A stretch of 64,000 bases of DNA from Hyposmocoma kahamanoa (GCF_003589595.1 NW_020653200.1:6738541-6802540); one strand, 5' to 3'. Positions 12,161-23,310 are shown, counted from the first letter of the stretch. Program-made: numbers and translations. The notes: generated by a model from the letters alone, not told the origin.

Positions 12161-12485
12161 CTTTTTTTAATACAATATCAAGTGACGGGACGAACAAGTC
12201 GTGCACCTGATGGTAAGCTACACACCTGTCCATAACAGTTACAGTGACACTCAGAGCCTTAAATCACAAGGATCTGAGGGACACTGCCACTGCGCCTGTC
12301 ACCCTGAGACATAAGTTAACAAGTCCCATGTGCTTGTAATTTCACCAGCACCCTTACCCTTCAACACAGGAACACAGTAGTGCTGACATTACTGCTTGGC
12401 GGCAGAAATAGGTAAGGTAGTAAATAGGAAGGCAGCACTTCCCTGGACGGCCTCTTTCACGAGGAGCTCTACTACTTCTAAATCC
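12161..12485 (-). repeat. SINE-like family A, copy 2 (near full length)
   Basis: On the plus strand: a T tract with taatacaatatc, then aagtgacgggacgaacaagt, a cgcctg-tggtaagc block, gtccataacagtt, caaggatctgaggg, cctgagacataagttaacaa, tgtaatttcaccagcaccct, cttggcggcagaaataggta and cttccctggacg. This is one of the fullest copies and is a useful reference for the family. The sense strand is minus with the A-rich tail at 12161-12180. No internal RNA polymerase III boxes are obvious, so it may be a LINE-derived non-autonomous element rather than a tRNA SINE. Confidence 0.85.
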
Positions 12486-13519
12486 ATTACCACACTGATT
12501 GCCCGAACTAAAACAGGGGATGCGTGTGTAAGCATAGACACGAAGAAGTTATAGACCTAGTTTAGTTTTGTTTTAGAAGTAGAATCCTGGCGATAAGTCT
12601 AATGAATATCCTAAAGAGAAATTTACCCACAAATTGTTGGTAACTGTTGGGGGTCCATTACCAGTTTTTAGTGGTACCTAAAGGTAATTTTCTACAAGGA
12701 AAAAACAATTTATCAAATCGTTCGAAAATGATTTATAAACACTTAGCTGACTCCCATTCTGCACTATTTTCCTGCAACGATATTTCTTTATTAATGAGCT
12801 TCTATCGAAATGGCAGAAATGTATTGAAATGAGTGCAGACTTTGATTACTGTAGAAAATAAATGTGTTTTGTAAAATATTTTTTTGGTCCATTTCTCCTA
12901 TAATAAACCTGTAATTTCATACATATTTTAATGTCAGCACTTAAAAGTAGTCGGGTGTTTTGTTATTTTTCATAATTTTGTTTTGTTTTTCATTTATCCT
13001 TTTAACATGTCTGACCGCAATGTGACCACGTTGATGGATTATGTATGTCAATTTGCAAGTTTCACATAATGGCATTTAGCGTCCGCCATATTGAATTTAT
13101 GAATCGCAGGGTTCATCTATCGAAACCAATATTAAAGATGGGTTGAAGTGTTTAGGCTATAAGAGAGAGGAAATGCGTAAACATATCCTCTTACGTAATT
13201 GTGTAAATCATTACCCCCTTGTGATTCACCGTAATCGGTTAAAAAATGTGTTTAATATTTTGGTTATCTGTAATCTTCGTTAAACAATCAAATAATGTAC
13301 TACGGCATATAATATGATGGAATAATTTTTAGGGGAAGACCTGATAAAAACTAAAATAAGCTCACGTTTATTGCAGAAACTACTGAATATCAAATAGTAT
13401 TCTAACGTTGGAAGAATGACGCCATTATCGTGAATTGTACAGCACGGGATCGTCTAATTGATACGGTCGTTTGCCAGATACGATAGTAAAAAATGCGATG
13501 GGAAAAAAGTATGAGCACA
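12486..13519. other. Non-coding stretch
   Basis: A 61-residue plus-strand frame (12647-12832) is followed by AATAAA at about 12858, but it has no recognisable motif. I see nothing else. Confidence 0.3.
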
Positions 13520-13542
13520 ATTGAATTTTTTTTCGACGCAAC

Positions 13543-13645
13543 GTGAATCCCAACCATGCCCAGCGTGAAGAATTACTGATGGAGTTATTGCAAAAACACC
13601 CATGTTATGTTACTAATGGTCGTTTTATGAAAAACATGACACCAG
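13543..13645 (+). CDS. Exon-like frame, possible Myb/SANT-like domain fragment
   Basis: The frame NPNHAQREELLMELLQKHPC continues with a YVTNGRFMKNMTP segment and runs straight into a good splice donor, CAG|GTAAGG, at 13643-13650. The frame is also open upstream (RRN before the GTG at 13543), so the true 5' edge may be an acceptor in the T-rich tract at 13528-13535. The pattern 'QR..L...L..HP....G.F.KN.T' resembles the first helix-turn of Myb/SANT-like or zeste-type DNA-binding domains, which occur in host regulators and in Harbinger-type elements. No following exon was found. Both the function and the exon status are inferred. Confidence 0.3.
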
Positions 13646-13651
13646 GTAAGG

Positions 13652-14507
13652 TCTTGCCATTTATTATAAAATACTTCTTTTGCATGTTTTATTTAATAAA
13701 CAATAATGTAATTATAAAATCAGGCCGAGCAAAAAATAAGAATAGTCTAAAGACTACTTTACTCTTTTAGGCTATGCTTTTTAAGTGTAAAAGATTGCAA
13801 TTCTGCCAAATATTTTTGTTTGAAAGTTTTCGTGTACTTTTTCCTTTGTTTTTTTTCCATCCTCAGACTTTTGGTGCAATTTGTGTCCGTCAATGTAGTT
13901 TTTTTTATAGTATCTAATCTAACATGACTGGTGACTTAGTTTAATGTAAATAGCAAAAAAAGATTGTTTGCGGAACCGTCAACTACAAAAAAATCAAATA
14001 TATTACTAAGTTTATATAATAAGATTCCAATTAAGTTTGAAATGAGTATCATTGCTAATGATTATAAATATACAAGTCACACGAATTTAAAAAAAGAACT
14101 AGCGTTGTCAAAATTGTTTCGCGTGTTCTATGTTATTAAGTATTTACGACACTGATTCCATAATGGAGGCTGAGGAATTAGTAGTCTTTTTTAAAAGACA
14201 AAGGCAATTGTTATTAATCTGCGGTATTTTATAGCATGCCCTACAGTGTTTGTTTACATTTAAAAATATAAATCTCCATAACACACCTGCATATACATAA
14301 ATTAAACCATACGTAGTTCGTGGTGAAAAATAAGCAATACATTGTGGTCCTTCTTGGAGTTGACACAATATATATAGATATAGAGGAAATGACTTGAAAT
14401 TGTATCAACGTACGAGTATGGTATTTTACAAAATCCGGTAATTCGTCTAAGATTTTTTCATGTGTTATAGATTTATATATACCTTATCCAGATAGCCAGT
14501 TAATAGA
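13652..14507. other. Non-coding stretch
   Basis: AT-rich with T-runs. If the frame at 13543 is an exon, this would be its intron. No second exon was recognised. Confidence 0.3.
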
Positions 14508-14776
14508 GGCATGGGTCTCCTCTCGAGAGAGGGCATAGTCCACCACCCTGGGCTAATGCTAATTACACATTTTCCCAGGGATTGTCAAACTTCTTCAACG
14601 TGGAGGTTCCATCACGATGCTTTTCTTTTCACCGAAAAGCACATGGTAATATTGTTGGTAAGTTTCAAATTAAACTTCGCACGTAAATTTCAAAATTCAG
14701 AGGTGCGAGCCCAGACTCGAATTCACGGCGTCTGTTTGAGAGGCGGTAGGTCAAACCAGTAAGCTAACACGGCTTT
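14508..14776 (-). repeat. tRNA-derived SINE family C, copy 1
   Basis: On the plus strand: catgggtctcctctcgagag, catagtccaccaccctgg, ttccatcacgatg, cttttcaccgaaaagcacat, then gaggtgcgagcccagactcg and a ggcggtaggtcaaaccagta...aacacggct head. In the minus sense the head carries a tRNA-like A box (tagcttactggt) and a degraded B box near gaattcgagtc. The (GAT)n tail seen in the 60.2-kb copy is absent. The family resembles widespread lepidopteran SINEs. Confidence 0.8.
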
Positions 14777-15903
14777 TTTAAGTATTTCCGTTAAATTGAA
14801 AATAATGTTGTCCACAAAATGACCACGAATGACTACACGTTAAAAAAAAGTTGGACGAACATGTTTATCTCAAAGCACGTGTTGTCTACAGCACAGTAAA
14901 ATTATTAATACACTGTGTTCACGTGTATTGAATGCTCAAAATCTATACGTAAGAGAGAATATGTACCGTTATATAGGTGCACACATTATATGTACGTATA
15001 AACATATTGGTATGTGGGATATATCGAAGCACAAATTTGGATACTGCTATGATAAAGGCACACACATTAAAAACTGGTTTTGCAAGGGTCGATGCGTCGC
15101 GACTTCACTTGTTATTCGTATAGGTACGTGTCTACATTTGTTTCTGTACCTTTGCCGAGGCTGCAAGCAACAGATAACATCTAGATGTCGGTGTAATTGC
15201 TGTTACTTGTAGAAACTTGGTTGTATAATTTCAAGGAACCTTCCAGTAACAATTATTGTAGGACTTCTTCACTTCCGTAGAATTGTTCTTTTTCTATGAT
15301 TATATGCATTTGTGAAGTTTACGTACGCACTGCTGATGATTGTATCACAACCCCACGATCAGTATTTTCGATAATGTTTCCCGGTTTTCCCAATTCGAGG
15401 CCAGCAGCCGTAACATCGCTAAGATAAATAAGCTTTCTCCTTTTGTCACGCCGTATATGGATATAGATTTTAGCGAATATTTTAGTGATATTATATAAGC
15501 CGACAACGGGGTTACGAATTTACGACTCTGACGAAATCAATTTATCTCACTCGCTGCAAGCGGTTGTACATCTTGCATGAACTCTTTTAACATACTCATC
15601 TTGTTGTTGTCATATTATTATCCTTCATTATTGCAGGTGTTTTAAAATGACTGACGACAGTTTGTTGGGGCATATGCTCTGATTATATTACTTATATTAT
15701 GATGACATACATGTGTACTTATTTAAATGACTTCTTCAGAAATGAGTTTAAATGATACTTATTTTACGTGACCAGCAAGGATAAAAAATAATCAGCAAAA
15801 TTGTTTTACGCATTCTTCGCTGTTATACTATATTTTTATAAACTTGAGGAAAGATCACACCGCGAGCGAAGCCAAGCCAAGTTAGCTTAGCTCACATTGC
15901 CGC
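14777..15903. other. Non-coding stretch
   Basis: I see no recognisable gene or repeat. A 94-residue plus-strand frame at about 14928-15212 has no family motif. Confidence 0.3.
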
Positions 15904-16400
15904 GTTTTTTATGAGATCAAGTGACGGGACACACCTGTCCATAACAGTTACAATGACACTCGGTGCTTTATATTGCAAAGATCTGAGGGACACCGTCACT
16001 GCACCCGTTATCTTAAGACATAAGTTGGTAAGTCCCACGTGACTGTAATTTTACCAGCACCCTTACCCTTCAGAACCGAAACGCAGTAATGTTCATTACT
16101 ACTTATTAACTGCCTCCGTGATTGAACGGTTACCATGTCGGACTGCCACGCAGAGTTCCCAGGTTCGATTCCCGGGCCGGGAGAAATATTTGTATGACCT
16201 ACATTTATTTCTCTCATGAGTTTGGGTATAATGTGTGGTTGTCTACAAGTGTGTCCATGGCACCCGCGTCACAGGGTTTTCCCTAGTGCGGGGCTATGTT
16301 GAGTGTGTGCGTTATTATGCGTTATTATTACTGTTTGGCGGCAGAAATAGGTAAAGTGACAGTACTTCCCTGGACGAACTTTTTCACAAGGAACTTCAAC
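15904..16400 (-). repeat. SINE-like family A, copy 3, split by a family B SINE
   Basis: The T tract and agatcaagtgacgggac open at 15904. The proximal half reads to cagtaatgttcattact (about 16100). The distal half resumes at attactgtttggcggcagaa (about 16325) and continues with cttccctggacgaact. The interruption is a family B SINE. An internal deletion has removed the usual gaacaagtcgtgcgcc block. Confidence 0.8.
16104..16329 (+). repeat. tRNA-derived SINE family B, copy 1, nested in A
   Basis: The head tgcctccgtgattgaacggt (A-box region) is followed by a strong B box in caggttcgattcccgggc. The body reads gagaaatatttgtatgacc, tttgggtataatgtgtggtt and gtgtccatggcacccgcgtc, and the tail is gcgttattatgcgttattatt. 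The split A copy has attact on both sides, consistent with a short target duplication. The complete A half-elements on each side show that B arrived after A. Confidence 0.85.
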
Positions 16401-16914
16401 ATCACTTCAACTTCTTGAACACTTCTTCTACTGCTACTAAAAGCATGCAATAAACTATGCGAGGTAGCTAGCTGCATACAACTGCAAAAATGTAAGCCGT
16501 TTATGTGAGACAAAAAAACAGATTTGTTTTTTTATTCTTTCAAATGGAAAACAATAAATTGCAAATTACAGTTTTTGTGATTGCGGTTCAAATTGACAGT
16601 TACCTACGTTAGCAAGGTCGTACCGACGATTTTTCACCTTCTCTATCGACTGACCGCATGACACGCTACTGGTTATTCAGTACGCAGATGTGACCCAATA
16701 ACAAGTGGCTTGATACACAAACACGATGTTTCTAGTCATTTTTAGTGTAGTTTACTGGCTATACACCTCACCCCGCCTCATACAATAGCGGCAGAGCGTG
16801 TCGTGTCGGGGGTAGACTAGATTTTTTCTTGTCTGATGCCAATGCAGTGTACACTGTTCGTGTGTAGAGATGAAACGAATTCTTGCATAGACCTGGCGAC
16901 TTGTTTTAGCGTGG

Positions 16915-17185
16915 ACACGCGCCCTAATGGTCTGACCTATCGCCTCTCAAACAGAGGTCGTAGATTCTAATCCACACTCGTAGCTTTGAATTTCTCGGAA
17001 TTTATGTGCGAAATTTAATTTCAAATTTGCCAGGAGCTTTTCGGTTAAGGAAAACATCGTCATGAACTACACACAAAACACAACCTTTTGGAAACGTGTG
17101 AATTCCATAACACGCATTGGGTGGACTATGGCCTTAAGCCTCGCCTGAGAGGAGACCCGTGCCCAGCAGTGGGATATATATTTAT
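16915..17185 (+). repeat. tRNA-derived SINE family C, copy 2
   Basis: Read in the sense direction, a tRNA-like head (ccctaatggtctgacctatc, then gtagattctaatccac) is followed by tttctcggaatttatgtgcg, gaaaacatcgtcatgaa, actatggccttaagcctcgc and gtgcccagcagtgggatata. It lies in the opposite orientation to most other family C copies. The tail runs into a TA-rich microsatellite at 17173-17210. Confidence 0.8.
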
Positions 17186-17205
17186 ATATCTCTCTATATT
17201 TATAT

Positions 17206-17231
17206 ATCAATAACTCATTTGAGTTATTGAT
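17206..17231. repeat. Perfect 12-bp palindrome
   Basis: ATCAATAACTCA and TGAGTTATTGAT form a perfect inverted pair separated by 2 bases. It sits just past the TA-rich tail of the SINE and could form a tight hairpin. Confidence 0.6.
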
Positions 17232-17407
17232 GAATAATTGTATGAAAATTATGTGTTTGTAATTTTATGTAGGTCTACGTCGAGTTTGTTTCACATTCAC
17301 AACCATAAATCGTATCAATAATATAGTGACGTAATTCGACATGTAACATTTTTGGGAAAATGGCAAATCAGATTTAGAAAAAATAGGCAACGTACGATAT
17401 AAAACTA

Positions 17408-17580
17408 TGGGTCGTATTCCAGAACTCTACTCAATGCTCAAGTCAGGACTTGAGTATTGCAGTGAGCACTGAAAATCATACTCAAGGCCTTGCCATTAGG
17501 GTCGTATTTCCAGTGCTTGAATATGTATTGAATATATATAGCATACTCAAGTCTGCTCAAGTCCTGACTTCAGCATCGAC
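17408..17580. repeat. Cluster of CTCAAGTC inverted repeats (possible MITE)
   Basis: The tract holds a 13-bp inverted pair (17432-17444 with 17447-17459, one mismatch). A 19-bp inverted match of the same block lies at 17556-17574. The word gggtcgtatt occurs twice in direct orientation, at about 17409 and 17501. The arrangement suggests a small palindromic transposon, but I cannot define its ends or a target duplication. Confidence 0.45.
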
Positions 17581-17599
17581 CGTACTTGTCGTGGCGCCA

Positions 17600-18900
17600 G
17601 TGACCAACAAGCACCACTGTTCGTCATCTTTTTCAATTAATTTCTAATAAGAGGACAATTTTTTTTATCATAGTAACACGTTTATTATTACGTATGTTCG
17701 TTATTGGTGAGTGTCGATTATTAGCTAGTTAATTAGTGGATTTTAGGTGTTTATTATTGGAGATTTAGAGAAATTCTAGTTTAGGTTTTTTTTTTAATAA
17801 TTACAACAGCTTTTTATGAAAGTTACATAGCATAATATTTCTTGAAGATTATATATGTCAAGTATACTAAAAGTACACTATTTGCGTATGTTTAAAAAAG
17901 TTATTTTAAATTAAAAGACATACTTTCCTTAAAATGTCGATCATTGATACAATCACCCTAACATATCTATTAGAATTTAGTCACATTTGGTACCAAGCTA
18001 ATGGTACATTAGACTAGTGTCACGTACGTTATTTTTATAAATAATTTTTCTAACTTTCTCAGTTTTATAATTGCGTCACGTCATAAATCAGGGTGCAAAA
18101 TATGCATTAAAACTGTGCGAAGACTACATCTGGCGAAGGATGCGCAGACGCAGATTTTGTGCGGCCAATAAAAAACACTTCAATGGAGAAAGTGAAATGT
18201 GAAATCTTTGTCAATGCCACTCGAAAATGTACTTCTTTTACAGCAAAGGACTTCACTCGGAACTGTGTAGTCACATTTTTTAGAGAATTGCACAAATACA
18301 TTGATTCTTCTATACGTAAGTTATAAACTTGATGTTAAATAACGTTGTTTTTTTTTGTTCTTGTCACTCCTCGTCGATTTAGCATGTTCAAAGGCGAGGT
18401 TCAAAGCTGCGCAATATTCTAATGAAACCAAACTTGTTTAACGGTTGCATAACAAGAAAGCATTTTAAATCCACATCCGCGCGAATCCTTTATTTGTCAG
18501 CAAAATCAATATTTCCTTAAGTTTCTGAAGTTGTTTCAACGGCTTGCAGTTTTTTAACAATATTGTTACTATGAATTTTGCCTTGGAATTTTATTTCAAT
18601 ACGTAATTATTTTGTGAACAAAGGCAAATGAAGAGTCTGTTAAATCAGACGTTTCATAAATTCATTCAAAGCGGTGTCGATTTTTGGTAAATTTTAGTCG
18701 AATTGTTTTGTGGCAAAAAACAAATCATATGTCTACATACGACAATTATCAATTTTATTTGGTGATAGACGTAAGGTTAGTTAAACAAGCTTACTTAACG
18801 GTTATCATATCCAGAAAAAAACTATCCAAGAATAAAGATTCATACTTTTCGTAAGTCCAATATGGTCGATTAATAAACTTAGCATAGGCTAGCTCACAAG
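17600..18900. other. Non-coding stretch
   Basis: AT-rich. I see no gene or shared repeat. Confidence 0.3.
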
Positions 18901-19153
18901 GTGTTTGTATGAGGAGTCATCAAATAATAATTATGATTATGATAATGACACGGAAGAAATACTAATGTCATTAAAAAAACCAAGAACTTGGTACAATTCC
19001 TTTGGTCGGTTGAAGTTTATTGACTCCATTGTGTTGATAGAAGATTGGAAGAGAATTGAGAAAACCTACCAAATTAAGAATAAAATGATACCTACTTGTT
19101 TACCTATGCCGTGTGACATTAAAAAGTTATGGATTTTTAATCCAAATTTGTAA
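18901..19153 (+). CDS. Unrecognised coding-like frame before a poly(A) signal
   Basis: The frame is open from the AG at 18899-18900 for about 84 codons to TAA. It includes a DNDTEEILMSLKKPRTWYNS stretch and ends KKLWIFNPNL. An AATAAA lies about 20 bases downstream (near 19174), which would suit a terminal exon. The presumed acceptor lacks a pyrimidine tract, third positions are AT-rich, and I recognise no family. It may be a terminal exon, an old viral or transposon gene fragment, or chance. Confidence 0.2.
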
Positions 19154-19283
19154 AATTTAAAATGTGAACAGAATAAACACTTTATCTAACAACTTGCCCT
19201 CCTACTCTATGATATTATGTTCCCTTAACTAGAACAAATATTTGATTGTTTAAAGACGAGTAGAGCACAAACATAATAAGGAA

Positions 19284-19622
19284 ATGGTATTTGTTTCTCA
19301 CTCATGCTATTCGGGTAATTTACCTAAAACCTTCACTTCAAGAATGCAAGAAATACATCGCATCTACGACCATAAAGTTCTGTGCTGCTTTACTAGTAAC
19401 TGGAATGAATTTTATATGTGTCAAACACATTGTCAATATCCTGTATGCGATAATAACTTAGTGGATGGAAAAAAAATTACAATAAAGTACCTATTTACAA
19501 TTTATAAATTAAGTGACAATGTGTTCCTTTCAGTGAACCCATTTTGCTATTGTATATTGTATCAACGTCAGGAAGTCAAAACGAAGGGTCTTTGTTCTAA
19601 TTCTAATATGATTTATAAATAA
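19284..19622 (+). CDS. Unrecognised 112-residue frame with clustered cysteines
   Basis: This is one of the longest plus-strand frames here. An ATG at 19284 opens MVFVSHSCYSG, cysteines are scattered through the middle (CCF, C-x-x-x-C, PVCD) and the end, and the stop is followed by AATAAA-like sequence at the stop codon itself (TTATAAATAAAAC). No signal peptide, domain or family is recognised. It lies 130 bases after the previous frame in the same direction, so the two might be related pieces. Chance is a real alternative. Confidence 0.2.
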   Translation: MVFVSHSCYSGNLPKTFTSRMQEIHRIYDHKVLCCFTSNWNEFYMCQTHCQYPVCDNNLVDGKKITIKYLFTIYKLSDNVFLSVNPFCYCILYQRQEVKTKGLCSNSNMIYK

Positions 19623-19719
19623 AACAAGGTCTGGCAAAGTGTGAAATTGCGTAATAACATAAACATATTTATGTGGTAGTATGCGATGGAATTGCAGGAT
19701 TTAATTCTGCCTGTCCCTT

Positions 19720-19995
19720 TCCGTCATCGGGGAACTAGACGTAGCTTGAATTCCACTATGTTGTGAATATTCCAAGAATTAGTATGAAGCTTTTCGCTCT
19801 CACATTGTATGGCGAACGATTAAGGAGTGGAATTCTCTGCCTGCAGACTTATTCCCTGAACGCTGTCTTGAGCCTTTTCAAGGCGATAATGAATAGGCAT
19901 TATTTAGGTGTGCATGCTAACATCAACGACCTCATCGTCTCTTGTCAACAGGTGTGATGGAGATAAAATGCGCACTTATTTTTTTTTATAAACAA
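19720..19995 (+). pseudogene. LINE reverse-transcriptase C-terminal remnant with 3' UTR
   Basis: From 19814 the frame reads RTIKEWNSLPADLFPER, the conserved 'WN.LP...FP' signature near the C-terminus of many insect LINE polyproteins. Upstream, RHRGTRR is in the same style but another frame. After a stop comes a 3' UTR (ttatttaggtgtgcatgct, then a gtgatggagataaaatgcgc block and a T/A-rich end). A minus-strand copy of that UTR sits inside a SINE at 27.4 kb, which confirms that it belongs to a mobile family. It is truncated and frameshifted. Confidence 0.65.
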
Positions 19996-20458
19996 GTTAT
20001 ATTTAAATGTTGTCATACGATGTAATGACTAGCGAAGTACTAAAATATTACGAAGAGATTATTAACAATATTAACTCAAGATTTTAGTGCAATATTGTGA
20101 TTATAGTGACGACTCATAAACAAAAACTACAACCACAGTGTAAAAAACATACAGTGGGACATCGCCTTTGAAATATCGCGAAATGCCGCTTCCGTCTAGA
20201 CGTCAGCGTCACACCGCAGGGTTGTCACCACGTGTTTTTTATTTAGATGAGAGGTTTTCTCACAAGTCGTTTTATAGTATGTGCAGTGGTTGTAGTGCGT
20301 AGTATACAAGGAATATAAATTAAAAAATATTTTTATTTAAATATTTGAATATTCTCATTTTTTCCAAGCTTATCCAATTATTGGGTTTTCCACATGCTTC
20401 CATCCGAAGCTTGCATTTGAAAATATAATTAGCTACTTCGTTTAAGCATTGTGATGTG

Positions 20459-20582
20459 AAGGGTGACGAGACGAACAAGTCGCGTGTCTGGTGGTAAGCG
20501 ACACGCATGTCCATAACAGTTGCAGTGCCACTCAAAGTTTTCAGTAAAGATTGGAGGACCACTGGCACTACTGCCGCGACAA
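20459..20582 (-). repeat. SINE-like family A, copy 4 (truncated)
   Basis: Plus-strand blocks: gacgaacaagtcgcgtgtct, tggtaagcgacacgcatgtc, cataacagttgcagtgccac and ggcactactgccgcgac. Only the tail-proximal 120 bp are kept, and the usual T tract is missing. Confidence 0.75.
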
Positions 20583-20639
20583 ATGCCATTTTTGTTTGTA
20601 ATGAGCACCTACTAAACCAGCGAAGGCGATTCATAGATT

Positions 20640-21074
20640 AATTTTATTTGAAAAATTCGTGTCCACCATCTTGGATTAAGAAATAATACCATATATGAAT
20701 ACATAATGAGTAAAAGCAAGCAGCTTGATTTTAGTCGCGCCGCGTTGTACAAAATATTAAAAAATATTTGCAAAATGTAATTTCATTACTCATAACTCCA
20801 AAAATATAAAATTATTTGACTCACCTTTCTTCTGTATGCGGAAACTGGTGAAATTTAAGATTTTTATCTATGCGAGATGAGGAATGAATGTCCACTGATC
20901 AAATCACTACAACAGTCACATGAAATATTTATCGTAAATGGAAATATTAAACCCTGAATGGTACGTCCCGAGCGAGTGTATGGCAGCTCGGGCACTCACT
21001 CGCCCCTCTCTCGCCTCGCACACCCCATACGATTGGTCTGTCTAGACGTGTCCGTTGGCCGATTGTAGGAATTG
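20640..21074. other. Non-coding stretch with a CpG-rich patch
   Basis: Mostly AT-rich. About 20955-21060 is noticeably CpG-rich (cgagcgagtg, ctcgggcactcactcgcccc), but it has no open frame or splice site that I can support. Confidence 0.3.
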
Positions 21075-21140
21075 TTTAAACTTATCTCCAGCAGTGGATA
21101 CACTTATAAGCTGATATGATGATGAGCATGATATGTAACG
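21075..21140 (+). repeat. tRNA-derived SINE family C, tail fragment
   Basis: The fragment ccagcagtgg...tataagctgatatgatgatg corresponds to the 3' end and (GAT)n tail of family C, in sense orientation. The head and body are missing. Confidence 0.5.
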
Positions 21141-21149
21141 ATTTAAATA

Positions 21150-23310
21150 ATTAAACGTGGACAACAGTAAATACAGTCGACTAATAGACACCGGTGCATT
21201 CATCGCAGTCAAGTGTAAACGCGCACAAAGTTTAGGAATTCCGTTCCATAAAAAGCAACTCAGTGTCCAACGTATAGGTGGAAATATTTACTATTGCAAG
21301 ACTTTGTTTACTTAAGGTTAAATTATGGGGACTGCGAGTTTTGACCGTAGATTTTGTTTTTGCGAAAACAACCATGTGGAATTGATCGCATTTTACGACC
21401 AAATTTTTCTGAAGAAGTTTGAAGCAATTTGGAAAATAATTTTAAGCAACTGAGTAAGCAAACTGGTCAAACATTAAATATTAACTTTTCTTGCCCACCT
21501 AGTAGTAGTTATTTGACGGTCCCCAAATATAAACATAAATTTATCTAAGTATTATGTGTGTTTAACCGAAAAACAGCAAAATATGAATAAAAATACTAAA
21601 AGCACTAGATTGCGATTGCGACGGATTTTAAGTCGGCTCACGGTAAATAGAACAAAATTAAGTGATTTTCATATTTGTCAGTTTAATAAGCAATAATGAA
21701 TGCATAACACGTAAGAATTTCACTTTCTGTAATATATGTGACCATAGGACCTGTAACGTGCACTAAGCGTCGGTTTGTTTCAAAAAACAAATACACGCGT
21801 ATTAAAGCCGTATAAAAAATAGTTATACCATTACCTAAATTTAAATAGGTTCTATACGGAGGAACAAAAAGCAAATGAAAAGATATGTGCTAAATATCGT
21901 GACGTGACACACCTTCTGCTCGGGATGCACGGTCCATTCCGTTGTAATCAGTACTGAAAAAATCGGCCTCCTCTAGTGAAAAAAATGACACATGGTTACT
22001 ATTACAACGTGTAGTCTATATACTTCAGACATTTCAATAATCAAATTAAAGACGATAAATTTTCCCTGCTCAATATTACGGAAGTCTTCAACTCTTTACC
22101 CTGATCAGTAAAAAAGTTTCTAGTTTAGATTTGTTTCAGGAATTTTATTAGATTAGATAAGTCAAGTCAGATTTAAATTATGAGACATGATTGAGATATA
22201 CTAAGACAAGTTTGTTGAATTTCGACGACATTTGACTACGCGTAATCACAACTAATTTCAATTTTTACAAGAACAAATAGTAATGTAGTTGAAAATGGTA
22301 TATTAGCTGATTCTGAAAAAATCAAAGTAGTGAAAACTTACAATTACAAAGCGCGGATGAAGGCAAGCGATTCATCGAACTTGTGATTTGTTGCCGCAAA
22401 TTTATAACAACCTTCGCAGGAATACCATGCCCTTTGAATGAATTAAATATTTAAACACTGCCATTTGTGTAGTCTGACGATTGTGAGGAATCTTTTCAGT
22501 CGATTTAATCGGCTCTAATGAAGCCATCAGTTTTTCGGTACCCAGAGGGTTCGGAAAATAGCCAGGTTATAATAAAGACCTTATTATGATGCGAGACGAA
22601 TTAGTGAAGGATCTGGATAAAACATGTAAGATATTAATAAAAAAGATAAGATAATAAAAATTTAAGAGAAATGCGTAACAAAAATGAAAAAACTAAACAG
22701 TCGAATTGAGAACCTCCTCCTTTATTGAAGTCGGTTAAAACGAAAATAATATATGTGTAAGAACGTCTAAAGCATAAGTAATTTAGACGATAGGCGTGTA
22801 ATATTGAACGACTTTCACGCAAGTGACAATGTTAATGAGAATCAGGCGAATGTTGGACAAGGCATAGAAATTTTCTTTTTAGGCCTTGCATGGCAAGGAT
22901 GCTGAAGAATTCATGCAACATGCATGCACTGCCAAATGCAAAAATAATTTTTGTTGAAACAAAAGAAACGATTCAAATAACAAGCGTATCGAATTATGCG
23001 TTCGAAAAAGAATAAAACGAAATATTAAGTCAGCCCTTTATATAGAGACGAATACGGCCAATGCGTTCACGTTCAATGTGAGCTTACCAAGTTTATAGGC
23101 ACATATCGTGTTCGATCGTTTATCAACTATTTTGTATGAGATTTGGCATTCCTCGGGAAATCGCTACCGATCCAGGGCTAGAATTCATCGACAACAGAAA
23201 GAAAGAGGTATGCTATTTGCTTCTATTAAAATAATTGTTCTCCACGGCATATCATTACTCTACAGAAGTCGCATATAAGACCATGACCAAACCCTTGATT
23301 GCATAAGTAT
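21150..23310 (+). pseudogene. Ty3/Gypsy-like pol remnant (PR, RT/RNase H, IN pieces)
   Basis: Three domain fossils lie in the canonical order. An aspartic protease piece reads RLIDTGAFIAVK (21178-21213). The C-terminal part of a reverse transcriptase with the start of RNase H follows: GILADSEKIKVVKTY, RKFITTFAGIPCPLNEL, then SDDCEESFQSI and SALMKPSVFRYPEGSE, with stops between them (22291-22550). An integrase-core piece reads CELTKFI, FGIPREIATDPGLEF and STAYHY in different frames (about 23046-23305). About 2.1 kb remains where roughly 3 kb is usual. Much of the RT core is missing, and an unrelated lepidopteran repeat (22655-22745) lies between RNase H and IN. No long terminal repeats were found. 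It is multiply broken and inactive. The order PR-RT-RH-IN favours Ty3/Gypsy over Copia. Confidence 0.7.
22655..22745 (-). repeat. Dispersed lepidopteran repeat edge (related to F)
   Basis: The plus strand reads cgaattgagaacctcctcc then attgaagtcggttaaaacg. The reverse complement gives the aaccgactt-ca...ggaggttctcaattcg motif that also opens copy 2 of repeat F at about 62755. It interrupts the Gypsy-like remnant. Confidence 0.5.

Noticed and set aside
13840..14140. A second exon for the Myb/SANT-like frame
   Set aside because: Candidate acceptors in this AT-rich stretch lead only into lysine- and asparagine-rich chance frames with no domain continuation.
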